Origin: Salinimicrobium sp049680855
GTDB taxonomy: Bacteria > Bacteroidota > Bacteroidia > Flavobacteriales > Flavobacteriaceae
Assembly (NCBI RefSeq): GCF_049680855.1
Contig: NZ_JBMPGS010000003.1
Location: 186,001 to 250,000 of the forward strand
Length of the DNA stretch: 64,000 bases
Direction: 5' to 3'
The notes beneath the pieces are model-generated. The model was not told the origin of the DNA. It saw only the letters and a program-made list of their open reading frames with translations, and made no database searches. Made by a program: the position numbers and the translations under genes. Below, in pieces: positions 33,521-43,008 of the stretch (positions are counted from its first letter, which is position 1; each line of letters starts with the position of its first letter).

Positions 33521-35365
33521 ATGGAAGAAAAAAAATTCGACGTCAACTCCCTCATAGGTTTCCTTCTTATTGGTGGAATCCTGTTGTGGATGTTATACAC
33601 CAATAAACCTGAAGCCGAAGAAGTTGATAATCAGGAACAAATCATTACAGAGCAGGTAGAATCTGGAGATCCTTTGGAAGATCTCTCAAAGGCAATTACA
33701 CCATCCAGAGATTCGGCTGCTATTGCCGCAGCGCAAAGTAGACTTGGAGCTTTTGGTTATTCTGCTACTTTACCTTCAGCTACAGAAAATATCACTACCA
33801 TTTCCAATGATGTTCTTGAACTAAAGATCTCGAATAAGGGTGGTTACATTTCCGAAGCGAGATTAAAGAATTATAAGACCTATGATTCTATTCCGGTTTA
33901 TCTTATAAGGGATGGAAATGCCACTTTCAATATCAATTTTGCCACAACAGATGGCCGCGTCCTCGACACCCGGAATCTTTATTTTGAACCTTCTGTAAGC
34001 ACTGTTGGCGACAATGAGGTGCTTAGTATGAAATTAAAAGTTTCAGAAAATGAGTACCTGGAATATCGTTATGTGCTGAAACCGGGAGAATACATGATGG
34101 ATTTCAGCATCAGGTCACAGGGGCTTAATGATGTGTTCAATCCGTCGAACGATCTTACCCTTGACTGGGCGCTGAAGGGGTATCGTCATGCCAAAAGTAT
34201 TTCCTATGAAAACAATTACACAGAACTTGTTTATGAATATGATGGCGGCAATGATGATGATGTGAGCGATGGCGAAGATGAAGAACAGGATGTTACCTAT
34301 GTTGCTTATAAACAGCACTTCTTTACTTCCATTCTTTTAACCGATACTCCTTTTGAAACGGGGCGATTCGTCGCACAAAACCTGGTTGAGGATGAAGAGG
34401 TGGACACGCTTTACACTAAATCTTTTGCCTCTACTTTTCCACTGGAGTTAAAAGGTGGAGAGCTTAACTACAACATGAATTGGTATTATGGTCCCAGTGA
34501 TTATCAAATTCTGAACAATTACGATCGCAACTTGGATGAAATTATGCCTTTGGGTTGGGGTATCTTTGGATGGATCAATAAATATGTGATCATTCCGTTT
34601 TTCGGGTTTTTAATTAATTATTTTCCTGCAGGAATTGCCATTATTTTAATGACTGTAGCGATTAAATTGTTATTGTCCCCAGTTCAGTATAAACAGTACC
34701 TGTCTCAGGCAAAAATGAAAGTATTGCGCCCCGAGATCAATGAACTTAATGAGAAGTACAAGGACAACCCGATGAAGAAACAACAGGAAACGATGAAGCT
34801 GCAGAGCAAGGCCGGTGCCAGCCCTATGGCCGGGTGTATACCGGCTTTGATGCAACTTCCTGTTTTCTACGCTTTATTCCAATTTTTCCCGAGTGCTTTT
34901 GATTTGAGGCAAAAAGGCTTCTTATGGGCAGAGGATCTTTCAAGCTACGATAAAATCGCAGATCTTCCTTTTAATATTCCTTTTTATGGTGACCACATAA
35001 GCTTATTCCCTATCCTGGCTTCCATTGCCATCTTTATCTATATGATGATGACAACCGGGCAGACAATGCAAAATGCACAACAACCCGGGATGCCGAATAT
35101 GAAATTTTTAATGTACCTGTCACCCATTTTTATGTTGTTCTTCTTTAACAACTTTGCGAGTGGCTTGTCTTTGTATTACCTCACTTCAAACCTAATTACC
35201 ATCTTTTTGGTGTTGATCATAAAAAACTTTATTATTGATGAAGATAAGATCCACGCAAAAATTCAGGAGAACAAGAAGAAACCTAAGAAGCAAGGTAAAT
35301 TTGCCCGTAAGATGCAGGAGATGATGGAACAGGCAGAGCAACAGCAGAAGAAAGGAAAGAAATAA
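33521..35365 (+). CDS. yidC: membrane protein insertase YidC
   Basis: A 614-residue inner-membrane insertase, long Gram-negative form. An N-terminal anchor (SLIGFLLIGGILLWMLYTN) is followed by a large periplasmic domain (roughly residues 80-350). A highly acidic insert DGGNDDDVSDGEDEEQD lies near residue 245. The conserved five-helix 60KD_IMP core then starts at GWGIFGWINKYVIIPFFGFL and includes PVQYKQYLSQAKMKVLRPEI and GCIPALMQLPVFYALFQFF. The basic C-terminus (KKPKKQGKFARKMQEMMEQA) suits ribosome contact. A strong terminator follows at 35391-35420. Confidence 0.95.
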   Translation: MEEKKFDVNSLIGFLLIGGILLWMLYTNKPEAEEVDNQEQIITEQVESGDPLEDLSKAITPSRDSAAIAAAQSRLGAFGYSATLPSATENITTISNDVLELKISNKGGYISEARLKNYKTYDSIPVYLIRDGNATFNINFATTDGRVLDTRNLYFEPSVSTVGDNEVLSMKLKVSENEYLEYRYVLKPGEYMMDFSIRSQGLNDVFNPSNDLTLDWALKGYRHAKSISYENNYTELVYEYDGGNDDDVSDGEDEEQDVTYVAYKQHFFTSILLTDTPFETGRFVAQNLVEDEEVDTLYTKSFASTFPLELKGGELNYNMNWYYGPSDYQILNNYDRNLDEIMPLGWGIFGWINKYVIIPFFGFLINYFPAGIAIILMTVAIKLLLSPVQYKQYLSQAKMKVLRPEINELNEKYKDNPMKKQQETMKLQSKAGASPMAGCIPALMQLPVFYALFQFFPSAFDLRQKGFLWAEDLSSYDKIADLPFNIPFYGDHISLFPILASIAIFIYMMMTTGQTMQNAQQPGMPNMKFLMYLSPIFMLFFFNNFASGLSLYYLTSNLITIFLVLIIKNFIIDEDKIHAKIQENKKKPKKQGKFARKMQEMMEQAEQQQKKGKK

Positions 35366-35390
35366 TATTCTTCTCCTTATTAAAAGAATG

Positions 35391-35420
35391 AAAAGCCCGG
35401 TATCTCTGTACCGGGCTTTC
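35391..35420. terminator. bidirectional intrinsic terminator
   Basis: AAAGCCCGGTA (35392-35402), loop TCTCTG, TACCGGGCTTT (35409-35419), a perfect 11-base stem between the convergent yidC and fasciclin genes. Confidence 0.85.
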
Positions 35421-35442
35421 CTCATCTAACACAAACAACAAT

Positions 35443-36420
35443 CTACATGGAGGGCAGTAGTACTGTGTCAATTACGTGAATAACGCCATTGTTAGCCTGC
35501 ACATTGGCTGCTACCACCGTTGCCATTCTATCATTAACATCTGTAAGGATCACTGCATCACTAAGGTTTACAATTACCATTTCCCCATTTAACATTTCCG
35601 CTTGCATATCATCCATAAGATCTGAGGATCTCACATTTGCTCCGGAAATGACATGATAACTTAATGTATTTTGCAATACCTCTGTAGGGAAGTCTGCAAG
35701 ACTTTCTGCATCAAGCTCAGTTAATAGCATCGAAAAAGCATCATTGGTAGGAGCAAAAACAGTAAATGGTGCAGGATCTGAAGTCATCATTAGCGTTTCC
35801 ACGAAACTGAAAGATTCTTCGCGAGTTAGTGCATTTACGAGAATTTCAAAAGTAGGATCTGCCAGTGCAAAGGTGGTGATATCTGGAAGTCCAATTACAG
35901 CATCTACTGCATGAATCACCCCATTATCCACTTCAACATCTGCCGTCACTACCCGTGCAACACCATTGATCATGACTCCATCTGAAGTATCTATGTACAT
36001 ACTAAGATTCTCTTCAAATGCCATTCCAACGGCCATGCTTTCAATATATCCTGTAGTAAGATCTCCTGAAGAAATAGAACCAGCCTGTACGTGGTTCAGA
36101 AGCAGCCTTGTAAGTAGATCTAGAGGAACTTCCTCAAGATTAGCAAAACCATTTGCCGATAAAAAAGCCTCAAAAGCATCATTATCAGGTGCAAATACAG
36201 TGTATTCAGTAGAATTGTCTAATGTCTCTGTTAAGCCAGTGGCTTCCAACGCAGCCTCCAGGGAAGAATAATTCTCATTTGAGGCTACAAAATCCGCTAT
36301 GGTATTGGTTTCTACCGTTGGTGGTATTCCATTGTCATCATCGTCATTGCTGCAGGCTGCTATTCCAGGAAGCAGAAGAACCATGAGCAAGACATTCCAA
36401 AGTTTTAATAATGATTTCAT
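35443..36420 (-). CDS. lipoprotein with two fasciclin (FAS1) domains
   Basis: A 325-residue exported lipoprotein with lipobox LLPGIAACSND (C23), then an acidic NDDDDNG linker. Two FAS1 domains follow, at about 40-180 and 185-323. Each has the family lines TVFAPDNDAFEAFL or TVFAPTNDAFSMLL and a closing VIHAVDAVIGLP or VIHVIDTVLLPS. FAS1 proteins mediate adhesion or bind glycans and other ligands at the cell surface. The upstream 165 bases are extremely AT-rich, and no clean TAnnTTTG box is visible. Confidence 0.85.
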   Translation of the reverse strand: MKSLLKLWNVLLMVLLLPGIAACSNDDDDNGIPPTVETNTIADFVASNENYSSLEAALEATGLTETLDNSTEYTVFAPDNDAFEAFLSANGFANLEEVPLDLLTRLLLNHVQAGSISSGDLTTGYIESMAVGMAFEENLSMYIDTSDGVMINGVARVVTADVEVDNGVIHAVDAVIGLPDITTFALADPTFEILVNALTREESFSFVETLMMTSDPAPFTVFAPTNDAFSMLLTELDAESLADFPTEVLQNTLSYHVISGANVRSSDLMDDMQAEMLNGEMVIVNLSDAVILTDVNDRMATVVAANVQANNGVIHVIDTVLLPSM

Positions 36421-36585
36421 ATGCTATAAGTTTTAATGATCATTCCAAAATTAAGTTATATATAAAATATATTATGTTTAAGTTTAGTTACATTAATATA
36501 AACAATATATTAATTATTCATATGGTTTTCCATAGCCTTCTTAAATCATTATTTTTAACACTACATCGCAAATCAAAAATTGAGA

Positions 36586-37263
36586 ATGAAAGCATTTATT
36601 TTTTCACTGTTATTGATCTTTGGCATAACCGCGCATGCACAGGAATCAATTAATCAGCTCGACAGCGAAGGTCGCAGGCATGGCTTATGGAAAAAGTACT
36701 ATGATAAAGATGAAAACCAGCTTCGGTACGAAGGGACCTTTGAGCATGGCAGGGAAAAAGGCATTTTTCGATTCTATCAACCCGGGCAGGAGCATCCGGC
36801 AGCCACCAAACTATTTTCTGTTCAGCATGATACTGTAGAGGTAAAATTCTTTACCCAAAGAAAAAATTTGATTAGTGAAGGTAAGATGAAGGATAGTCTG
36901 CGTATAGGTTTGTGGAAATATTACCATCAAAATTCAGACAAGCTGATGATGACCGAAAACTATAAGAACGGCCATCTGGAAGGTGAAAAGATCACATATT
37001 ATGAAAATGGCACTCCGGCTGAAAGAACCTTTTATAGCAATGGGCGACTTGAGGGTGAAAAGATCATGTACTCAGAAAAAGGGATTGTTCTGGAACATCT
37101 CACCTACAGAAACGGAGAATTGCATGGGCCGGCAAAATTTTATAATGGAAAGGGAGTACTTGAAACCGAAGGAAATTATAAGAATGACATGCATCACGGA
37201 CTCTGGAAATACTACGAAAACGGAAAATTAAAAGAGGAAAAAGACTTTAGCAGCCAAAACTAA
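36586..37263 (+). CDS. secreted MORN-type repeat protein (YwqK-like)
   Basis: A 225-residue exported protein with a signal peptide (MKAFIFSLLLIFGITAHAQ). The mature part is built from tandem repeats of about 20-24 residues with the pattern GxWKYY.NG.L..E..YKNG, for example RIGLWKYYHQNSDKL, GHLEGEKITYYENGTPAE, GRLEGEKIMYSEKG and HHGLWKYYENGKLKEE. This matches the MORN_2/YwqK antitoxin-like family. The antitoxin label is a family name only; no toxin gene is adjacent. A TTG two codons earlier (36580) is possible, but the ATG is preferred. Confidence 0.7.
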   Translation: MKAFIFSLLLIFGITAHAQESINQLDSEGRRHGLWKKYYDKDENQLRYEGTFEHGREKGIFRFYQPGQEHPAATKLFSVQHDTVEVKFFTQRKNLISEGKMKDSLRIGLWKYYHQNSDKLMMTENYKNGHLEGEKITYYENGTPAERTFYSNGRLEGEKIMYSEKGIVLEHLTYRNGELHGPAKFYNGKGVLETEGNYKNDMHHGLWKYYENGKLKEEKDFSSQN

Positions 37264-37307
37264 GTTGAGGTTTTTTTACCTTTACAACAATTAAAAAAGA
37301 AAAAATT

Positions 37308-37703
37308 ATGAAAAAGCACGTATTATTAATTTTACTGGCAGCAGCGACATTTTCCTTCACTTCCTGCAGCAGCGATGATGATGGAACCACTACCGGAGAT
37401 ATAAAAGCCACCTGGGATTTAGTAGCCTCACAACCTCCACTCTTTGATTTGGAAGAATGTCCTAACAATCCCACCATAACGTTTAATGAGAACAATACTA
37501 CTGAATGGACCTTCTACAATGCAGATAATGACTGCCAGGCTGAAACCGATTCAGGGGAATGGACCGGAGATGGTAATGATTACTCCGTAAGCATACCAGG
37601 ATATGGTTCTTTTGACGGCACCGTGGAATTCCAGAGTGAAGACGAATTTTCTTTCACCAGTTCTTATAATGGATTACAGGTAGTATTATATTTTGAAAAA
37701 TAG
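37308..37703 (+). CDS. lipocalin-like lipoprotein
   Basis: A 131-residue lipoprotein with a signal peptide and lipobox FSFTSCSSDDD (C20), then an acidic tether. The body begins DIKATWDLVASQ, with TITFNENNTTEWTFYNADN and repeated beta-strand-like segments, resembling the small Bacteroidota lipocalin-like (calycin) family. It is probably exposed at the outer membrane, since SDDDG-type acidic tethers after the cysteine are common lipoprotein surface signals in this phylum. It follows the MORN-type gene by 44 bases. Confidence 0.6.
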   Translation: MKKHVLLILLAAATFSFTSCSSDDDGTTTGDIKATWDLVASQPPLFDLEECPNNPTITFNENNTTEWTFYNADNDCQAETDSGEWTGDGNDYSVSIPGYGSFDGTVEFQSEDEFSFTSSYNGLQVVLYFEK

Positions 37704-37724
37704 GGTTTTCAATCCTAATTCTTG

Positions 37725-37756
37725 AAGGGTGGCTTATTGGCTACCCTTTCTTTTTT
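37725..37756 (+). terminator. intrinsic terminator after the lipocalin-like gene
   Basis: AAGGGTGGC (37725-37733), loop TTATTG, GCTACCCTT (37740-37748) with one G-T-type imperfection, then a C and a run of T. Confidence 0.7.
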
Positions 37757-37803
37757 CATCTTTTCTCGCCACACCCATGGAACAGAAAGTTTGATTTTTT
37801 ATG

Positions 37804-37811
37804 TAATTTTG
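37804..37811 (+). promoter_or_regulatory. -7 promoter box of mnmA
   Basis: TAATTTTG matches TAnnTTTG, 72 bases before the mnmA ATG. No -33 box is seen at the normal distance. Confidence 0.5.
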
Positions 37812-37883
37812 CAACTCCTTTTCCGTCTATAAACCCATACTGAAGTTGACGAACAATTTATTTTCGGGAAAAAAAAGTAAAGC

Positions 37884-39071
37884 ATGAAAAGAGTAGTTGT
37901 AGGCTTATCGGGAGGAGTAGATTCCAGCGTTTCAGCATATTTATTAAAAGAACAGGGCTATGAAGTCATTGGCCTTTTTATGAAAAACTGGCACGATGAA
38001 GGAGTCACGATTTCTAAGGAATGTCCCTGGTTGGATGACTCCAATGATGCCATGCTGGTTGCCGATAAATTGGGAATTCCCTTTCAAACTGTTGATCTTA
38101 GTTCAGAATACAAGGAGCGTATCGTTGATTATATGTTCAATGAATATGAACGTGGACGCACTCCAAATCCCGATGTACTTTGCAATCGCGAGATAAAATT
38201 TGATGTCTTCATGAAGATCGCCCTCTCTTTAGGAGCAGATTATGTCGCTACGGGGCACTACTGCCGCAAAGGAAAAACCATAATCGATGGTGAAAAAAAA
38301 TATCAGCTGCTTTCGGGAAAAGATCAAAATAAGGATCAATCTTACTTTTTGTGTCAACTTTCCCAGGAACAATTAGCGAAAACCCTATTCCCAATAGGGG
38401 AACTTCAAAAATCTGAAGTGCGAAAAATAGCTTCTGAACAAGACCTTGTTACTGCTGATAAGAAAGATTCTCAAGGACTTTGCTTTATTGGAAAAGTAAG
38501 GCTTCCGGAATTCCTTCAGCAGAAATTACAGCCAAAGGAAGGGGTGATCGTTGAAGTAGATCCAGAAACAAAAGTTTACGAACAAAATCAACAAGATTTC
38601 AGCAGCAAAACTGAAGAATTGGAATTTCTTTCTAAAAAATTCACTTATGAGCCTAACGATGGCAAAGTAGTAGGAAAACACCAGGGCGCTCATTATTTCA
38701 CGAAGGGCCAACGCAAAGGTCTCGCAGTTGGAGGCACACCGGAGCCACTTTTCGTCATTGAAACAGATGTAGATCAAAATGTGATCTACGCGGGTCAGGG
38801 CAAAGATCACCCGGGAATCTACCGCCGCGGGTTGTTTGTTTCAAATGAAGAATTACATTGGGTGCGGCCAGATTTACGTATTGAAAACGATGAAACCCTA
38901 AAGGTGCAGGCACGCATTCGGTACAGGCAACCGCTGCAGGATGCCACCCTGCATCAAACGGAAAATGGCATGTACATTATATTTTCTGAACCACAGGCAT
39001 CGATTACCGAAGGACAATTCGTAGCTTGGTATTTTGAAGAGGAACTTGTAGGCTCGGGCGTAATTTCATAA
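37884..39071 (+). CDS. mnmA: tRNA-specific 2-thiouridylase
   Basis: A 395-residue enzyme that places sulfur on uridine 34 of Glu, Gln and Lys tRNAs. The PP-loop is VVGLSGGVDSSVSAYLL (residues 5-21). The two catalytic cysteines lie in NPDVLCNREIKF and KDSQGLCFIGK, and SGKDQNKDQSYFLCQLS is the conserved ATP/tRNA segment. The C-terminal beta domain carries GQHKGAHYFTKGQRKGLAVGG-like residues and ends with EGQFVAWYFEEELVGSG. An insert of about 20 residues near 225-245 (QNQQDFSSKTEELEFLSKKF) lies between conserved blocks. Confidence 0.94.
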   Translation: MKRVVVGLSGGVDSSVSAYLLKEQGYEVIGLFMKNWHDEGVTISKECPWLDDSNDAMLVADKLGIPFQTVDLSSEYKERIVDYMFNEYERGRTPNPDVLCNREIKFDVFMKIALSLGADYVATGHYCRKGKTIIDGEKKYQLLSGKDQNKDQSYFLCQLSQEQLAKTLFPIGELQKSEVRKIASEQDLVTADKKDSQGLCFIGKVRLPEFLQQKLQPKEGVIVEVDPETKVYEQNQQDFSSKTEELEFLSKKFTYEPNDGKVVGKHQGAHYFTKGQRKGLAVGGTPEPLFVIETDVDQNVIYAGQGKDHPGIYRRGLFVSNEELHWVRPDLRIENDETLKVQARIRYRQPLQDATLHQTENGMYIIFSEPQASITEGQFVAWYFEEELVGSGVIS

Positions 39072-39095
39072 CTTCTCATTAAATCTCAAAAATTT

Positions 39096-40037
39096 ATGGC
39101 GAACAGAATTACGCAGCTTTTTAACATAAAATATCCCCTAATCCAGGCAGGAATGATATGGGCCAGCGGCTGGAAACTTGCCAGCACAGTTAGCAATGCC
39201 GGCGGACTTGGTATTATAGGTGCAGGATCTATGTATCCCGAAGTGCTTAGAGAGCATATCAAAAAATGTAAAAAAGCGACCAGTAATCCTTTTGCCGTAA
39301 ATGTTCCAATGCTTTACCCAAACCTGGAAAAAATCATGGATATTCTTATCGAGGAAGGTGTTGAGATCGTTTTTACTTCTGCAGGAAATCCTAAAACCTG
39401 GACCAGCCATCTACAGGAAAAGGGAATGAAAGTAGTACATGTGGTGAGCAGTGTGAAGTTTGCGCTAAAAGCAGAACAGGCCGGCGTAGATGCTGTTGTT
39501 GCCGAAGGCTTTGAAGCCGGTGGGCACAATGGCAGGGATGAAACCACCACCTTCACCCTCATTCCCATGGTAAAGGAAAAAATAAAGATTCCACTGATCG
39601 CTGCCGGGGGAATCGCCACCGGGAAAGGTATGCTTGCCGCAATGGTTTTGGGCGCCGATGCCGTACAGGTGGGAAGCCGCTTTGTGGCAAGTGATGAAGC
39701 AAGTTCTCATGCAGCTTTTAAGCAACGTGTGGTCGAGGCAAATGAAGGTGATACCACTCTTACGCTCAAAGAACTCGCCCCTGTAAGATTGCTGAAAAAC
39801 AGGTTTTTTGAGCAGGTTACAGAACTCTATGCTTCCAACCCTACCAAAGAAGATCTCATCAAGTTGTTAGGCCGTGCAAGGGCCAAAAAGGGGATGTTTG
39901 AAGGAGATCTTGAAGAAGGAGAACTTGAGATAGGGCAAATTGCCGGACTAATTCACGACATTAAGCCGGCTGCAGAGATCGTAAAAAATATAATAACAGA
40001 ATTTGAAGAAGCAAAAGCTGAAGCAGCTGTGCTTTAA
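39096..40037 (+). CDS. nitronate monooxygenase/FabK-like flavin oxidoreductase
   Basis: A 313-residue TIM-barrel FMN enzyme of the 2-nitropropane dioxygenase family. Motifs are IKYPLIQAGMIWASG at the N-terminus, SNAGGLGIIGAGS, VAEGFEAGGHNGRDETTTFTL (catalytic histidine region) and IAAGGIATGKGMLAAMVLGA, then VQVGSRFVASDEA. The family includes nitronate monooxygenases and FabK-type enoyl-ACP reductases. These cannot be separated here, though the GGHNGRDE line is typical of both. It starts 25 bases after mnmA and converges with the DUF922 gene, overlapping it by four bases. Confidence 0.8.
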   Translation: MANRITQLFNIKYPLIQAGMIWASGWKLASTVSNAGGLGIIGAGSMYPEVLREHIKKCKKATSNPFAVNVPMLYPNLEKIMDILIEEGVEIVFTSAGNPKTWTSHLQEKGMKVVHVVSSVKFALKAEQAGVDAVVAEGFEAGGHNGRDETTTFTLIPMVKEKIKIPLIAAGGIATGKGMLAAMVLGADAVQVGSRFVASDEASSHAAFKQRVVEANEGDTTLTLKELAPVRLLKNRFFEQVTELYASNPTKEDLIKLLGRARAKKGMFEGDLEEGELEIGQIAGLIHDIKPAAEIVKNIITEFEEAKAEAAVL

Positions 40038-40576
40038 AGGGCGAAATCTTCATATTTTTCAAGCTCAGATCTTACAAATTTCTGCCACTTATCTTCGGCT
40101 TCTTTCTGCGTACTGTGCCTGCTTTCAAGGTCAAACTTCTGTTGCATTTCATGCCTTTGCAATTCAATAGCCTTGTATATTTTCTGAAGATCCTGTTTTA
40201 CATTTTTAGTAAGTTTATATTCCTCCAATGCCTTCCGAAGCTTTCTTGCATGCAATTCTGAAATATCAAAGTGCAGCTGCTCATGGGCTAGTAAATAAGC
40301 GTCTTTTTTATCGGGTTTTACCCAGGAATTTCCGGGGTAAAAATTGCTTTGTACTTCATATTGAAAGTCGTTCTTCCCCATAAAACTCTTCAAAGACCAG
40401 GAATAGGCAATTCCGGTATTTGTCATTGCCGAAAACCGGTTGTTCTCATCGGGTGTTGCTTCAAAATTCTCCCAGGAAAGCGGCATTTCTGCACTCCACG
40501 GCATCTTTACCTCAGCATTTTGGGAAAAACTGTTAAATCCTGAAAATAAGAAAAGAAAGAAAAAAATTCTGTACAT
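40034..40576 (-). CDS. secreted DUF922 family protein with HExxH motif
   Basis: A 180-residue exported protein with a signal peptide (MYRIFFFLFLFSGFNSFSQ). MPLSWENFEATPDEN near residue 31 and AYLLAHEQLHFDISELHARKL, with H98-E99-xx-H102, are typical of DUF922, predicted secreted zinc-dependent proteases. The C-terminal third is a charged helical region (LQRHEMQQKFDLESRHSTQK). The stop overlaps the convergent flavin oxidoreductase stop by four bases. Peptidase activity has not been shown for most of this family. Confidence 0.72.
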   Translation of the reverse strand: MYRIFFFLFLFSGFNSFSQNAEVKMPWSAEMPLSWENFEATPDENNRFSAMTNTGIAYSWSLKSFMGKNDFQYEVQSNFYPGNSWVKPDKKDAYLLAHEQLHFDISELHARKLRKALEEYKLTKNVKQDLQKIYKAIELQRHEMQQKFDLESRHSTQKEAEDKWQKFVRSELEKYEDFAL

Positions 40577-40668
40577 CTAAAAATGGCATATTTAATTCAC
40601 TTTCTCCTAAACAAGAAGCAAACCAAAAAAATAAAAAATGAATAATTCCCGCTTATTTTAACAAGCTG

Positions 40669-41073
40669 CTATTTGTTGTACACAAATTCTATATCCAGCT
40701 CAATATCGGGATGCAGGCTTTGAAGCACAGGGCAATTTCTTGCAGATCGTTCAATGATCGCAGTGATCTTCTCATTATAAGAACCAGTGAAATTCAGTTC
40801 AACTTTTATCCCTGAAATACGGCGTGGATTGGCTGCCATCGTTTTGGTAACTTCGGCATAAGCTCCTTTGATGTCAAAACCATGTTCTTCGGCTTTAATT
40901 CCAATAATCGTGAACATACAACTTGCCAGGGCGGTCGCCACAGTATCTGTTGGAGAAAAAGCTTCTCCTTTGCCGTTGTTATCCAAAGGCGCATCTGTAA
41001 TTAAAGTAGAGCTACTTTTTATATGCTCACATTCGGTTCTTAAATTTCCGAGGTAGGTTACTTTAGAGGTCAT
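40669..41073 (-). CDS. OsmC family protein
   Basis: A 134-residue OsmC/Ohr-fold protein. It has the two redox cysteines in ATALASCMFTIIGIKAEEHG and RSARNCPVLQSL, the arrangement used by hydroperoxide reductases of this fold. It begins MTSKVTYLGNLRTECEH, the YhfA-like subgroup start. Its ATG overlaps the stop of the LysM-protein gene by one base (TAATG), making it the last gene of a guaA-LysM-osmC unit. Confidence 0.85.
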   Translation of the reverse strand: MTSKVTYLGNLRTECEHIKSSSTLITDAPLDNNGKGEAFSPTDTVATALASCMFTIIGIKAEEHGFDIKGAYAEVTKTMAANPRRISGIKVELNFTGSYNEKITAIIERSARNCPVLQSLHPDIELDIEFVYNK

Positions 41074-42998
41074 TATCTTACTACTTTTAAGGTCATATCG
41101 TCGTCATAAGACATAATGTAAATAGCGCGGTTCAAATAACCACCCGTAGGAGTTTTTCCGTAGCTGAATTTATTTTCAACATATTCTGTAGTGATATCAG
41201 CTTCCATAGATTCGGTAAGGTTACCAGACGAAGCGAGTCTCAAAAGAATATCGTACGTCACATCAAAGCCTCTCACTGCATATCTATTTGGCTCCACTCC
41301 GTACTTTTGCGAATAATTTTTCACGAAGGCATTCGCTTCGGACCTTTCATACTCCTTGTCAACCGAAGGATAATGAAAATGTAGCTTACTAAGATGCCTG
41401 TTCGAAATATTATCACTTTCAAAAGAATTGTTCTTGTTGGTCGTAAAAAGAGTAATATCAAAATCGTCTGCAAGGGAATTCAAATAAGAAGTCGTGTTAC
41501 TCAACACGCCAATGCTATTGCTTTCTAAAATGACCCAATTAGACCTCTCTTTCACAAGTACCGAAGCCAGCTGACTCCTATCCACTACATTCCCCTGCTT
41601 TGGAGTGACCACGCGCGCGCCCGGAAAAGCTGATATAAGCTGCTGCTTTTTACTTGCTTCGGAACCATCTGCAACAATAATAAAATTCTTTCCTGCCGAA
41701 TTTTCTGAGAGATAGGAAATCATTACATCTGTCAGCATTTCATCTGTAGGCCTGCTTTGATAAAAATTCTCCAGTCGGCTGGTTTCCCTTTTTGTCAGGG
41801 GTGAAATTACCGGAATACCCTGAGGCCTTAATTTTCCTGCAGCCGCCTCTGCCGTAGATTGTAAAATAGGACCTACAACCGCATCTACATCACTAAAATC
41901 ATTTGTGTTGATAATATTGTTTACTTCATAGACACTCTGCTGTGTATCAAAGATCTGAACTTTGGAAGACAACCCGATCGCTTTGGCAGAATCGATTGCC
42001 ATTAAAACTCCACTGTAAAAATCAAGGGAGATCTGCAGTACTTTGTCACGCTTAATTTGTTGCTGTGCATTCGAGCTGGTGTCGGTTTGGGTAATCTTGT
42101 TCAGGTTAAACGGCAGCATAACCACGAGATTTTTCGTTTCGTAATTGGAAATACTGTTTTCGAGGTTTACAATATTCTCCTCAGGGGCATATGAAGATTC
42201 TAATCTCGCGTCCAAATTAGGAATTTTAAGCACCATTCCAGATTTTAAACCATCGGCCAGGGCCGGGTTCAGCACAATCAAGGAGTCTTTACTAATTCCG
42301 AACCTGCGGGTAAGACTAAACAAAGTTTCCTGTGGCTGCACCTGGTAATATTTGAAAAGTCTGTCTTCCAGCGCGGCAGCCGTCCTGTCTTCTTCTGTAG
42401 AGATTTTAAGGATCATACCGGGCCGAAGCGAATCAAGACCGGGATTCAACTCTTCCAGTTCTTCAATCGTGAGATTATACTTTCTGGAAATTCCATACAT
42501 TGTTTCCTGCGGCAGCACCACATGTTCACCTGCAGAAAGATTTAAAATGTTTGCCGGACTCTCCTCATCTTGAAATTTTTCATTAGGGATTTCAGTAGTC
42601 TTTTGAATACTTATTGGAATTCGAATTTTTTCTCCCCTTCGCAATTCTTCGGAATAAAGATGTTTGTTGTAACGTCTTATATCTTCGATTTCAACATTGT
42701 ACTGCTGGGAAAGACTAAACAAGGTTTCCTTACGCCGAACGCGGTGCGTTTCAAATTTCACTTCATTGTTTTCCGCGGCTACTTGTTCTCCAATAGGCAC
42801 CACAAGTTTGCTACTCGCCCTAACGCCATTGCGGGCATCAGGATTTAACTGGTAGATAGCCTCTTTAGTGGTGTTATATTTCCTGGCGACACTTTCTACT
42901 GTTTCCCCTTCTTCAACAATGTGATACTTGTACTGCTGAGCGAAAGCAGCACCCGAAAGCATTTGAAAAAAGAGAAAAAGTACAATGATTCTTTTCAT
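41073..42998 (-). CDS. LysM-repeat protein with periplasmic-binding-like domain
   Basis: A 641-residue exported protein with a signal peptide (MKRIIVLFLFFQMLSGAAFAQ). Four LysM modules follow (YHIVEEGETVESVARKYN; HRVRRKETLFSLSQQYN; VLPQETMYGISRKYNLT; YQVQPQETLFSLTRRFGI). A type I periplasmic-binding-like domain fills about residues 290-640 (NLVVMLPFNLNK, DAVVGPILQSTAEAAAGKL, IPVISPL, NFIIVADG). LysM binds peptidoglycan; the second domain resembles LppC/LpoA-like or amino-acid-binding proteins that may regulate cell-wall synthesis. It starts ten bases after guaA and overlaps osmC by one base. The MKRII start is preferred over an upstream ATG within guaA. Confidence 0.8.
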   Translation of the reverse strand: MKRIIVLFLFFQMLSGAAFAQQYKYHIVEEGETVESVARKYNTTKEAIYQLNPDARNGVRASSKLVVPIGEQVAAENNEVKFETHRVRRKETLFSLSQQYNVEIEDIRRYNKHLYSEELRRGEKIRIPISIQKTTEIPNEKFQDEESPANILNLSAGEHVVLPQETMYGISRKYNLTIEELEELNPGLDSLRPGMILKISTEEDRTAAALEDRLFKYYQVQPQETLFSLTRRFGISKDSLIVLNPALADGLKSGMVLKIPNLDARLESSYAPEENIVNLENSISNYETKNLVVMLPFNLNKITQTDTSSNAQQQIKRDKVLQISLDFYSGVLMAIDSAKAIGLSSKVQIFDTQQSVYEVNNIINTNDFSDVDAVVGPILQSTAEAAAGKLRPQGIPVISPLTKRETSRLENFYQSRPTDEMLTDVMISYLSENSAGKNFIIVADGSEASKKQQLISAFPGARVVTPKQGNVVDRSQLASVLVKERSNWVILESNSIGVLSNTTSYLNSLADDFDITLFTTNKNNSFESDNISNRHLSKLHFHYPSVDKEYERSEANAFVKNYSQKYGVEPNRYAVRGFDVTYDILLRLASSGNLTESMEADITTEYVENKFSYGKTPTGGYLNRAIYIMSYDDDMTLKVVR

Positions 42999-43008
42999 AG
43001 ATATATTT

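Noticed and set aside
36586..37263. Toxin-antitoxin module suggested by the YwqK label
   Set aside because: The protein has a signal peptide and MORN-type repeats, and there is no toxin-like neighbour.
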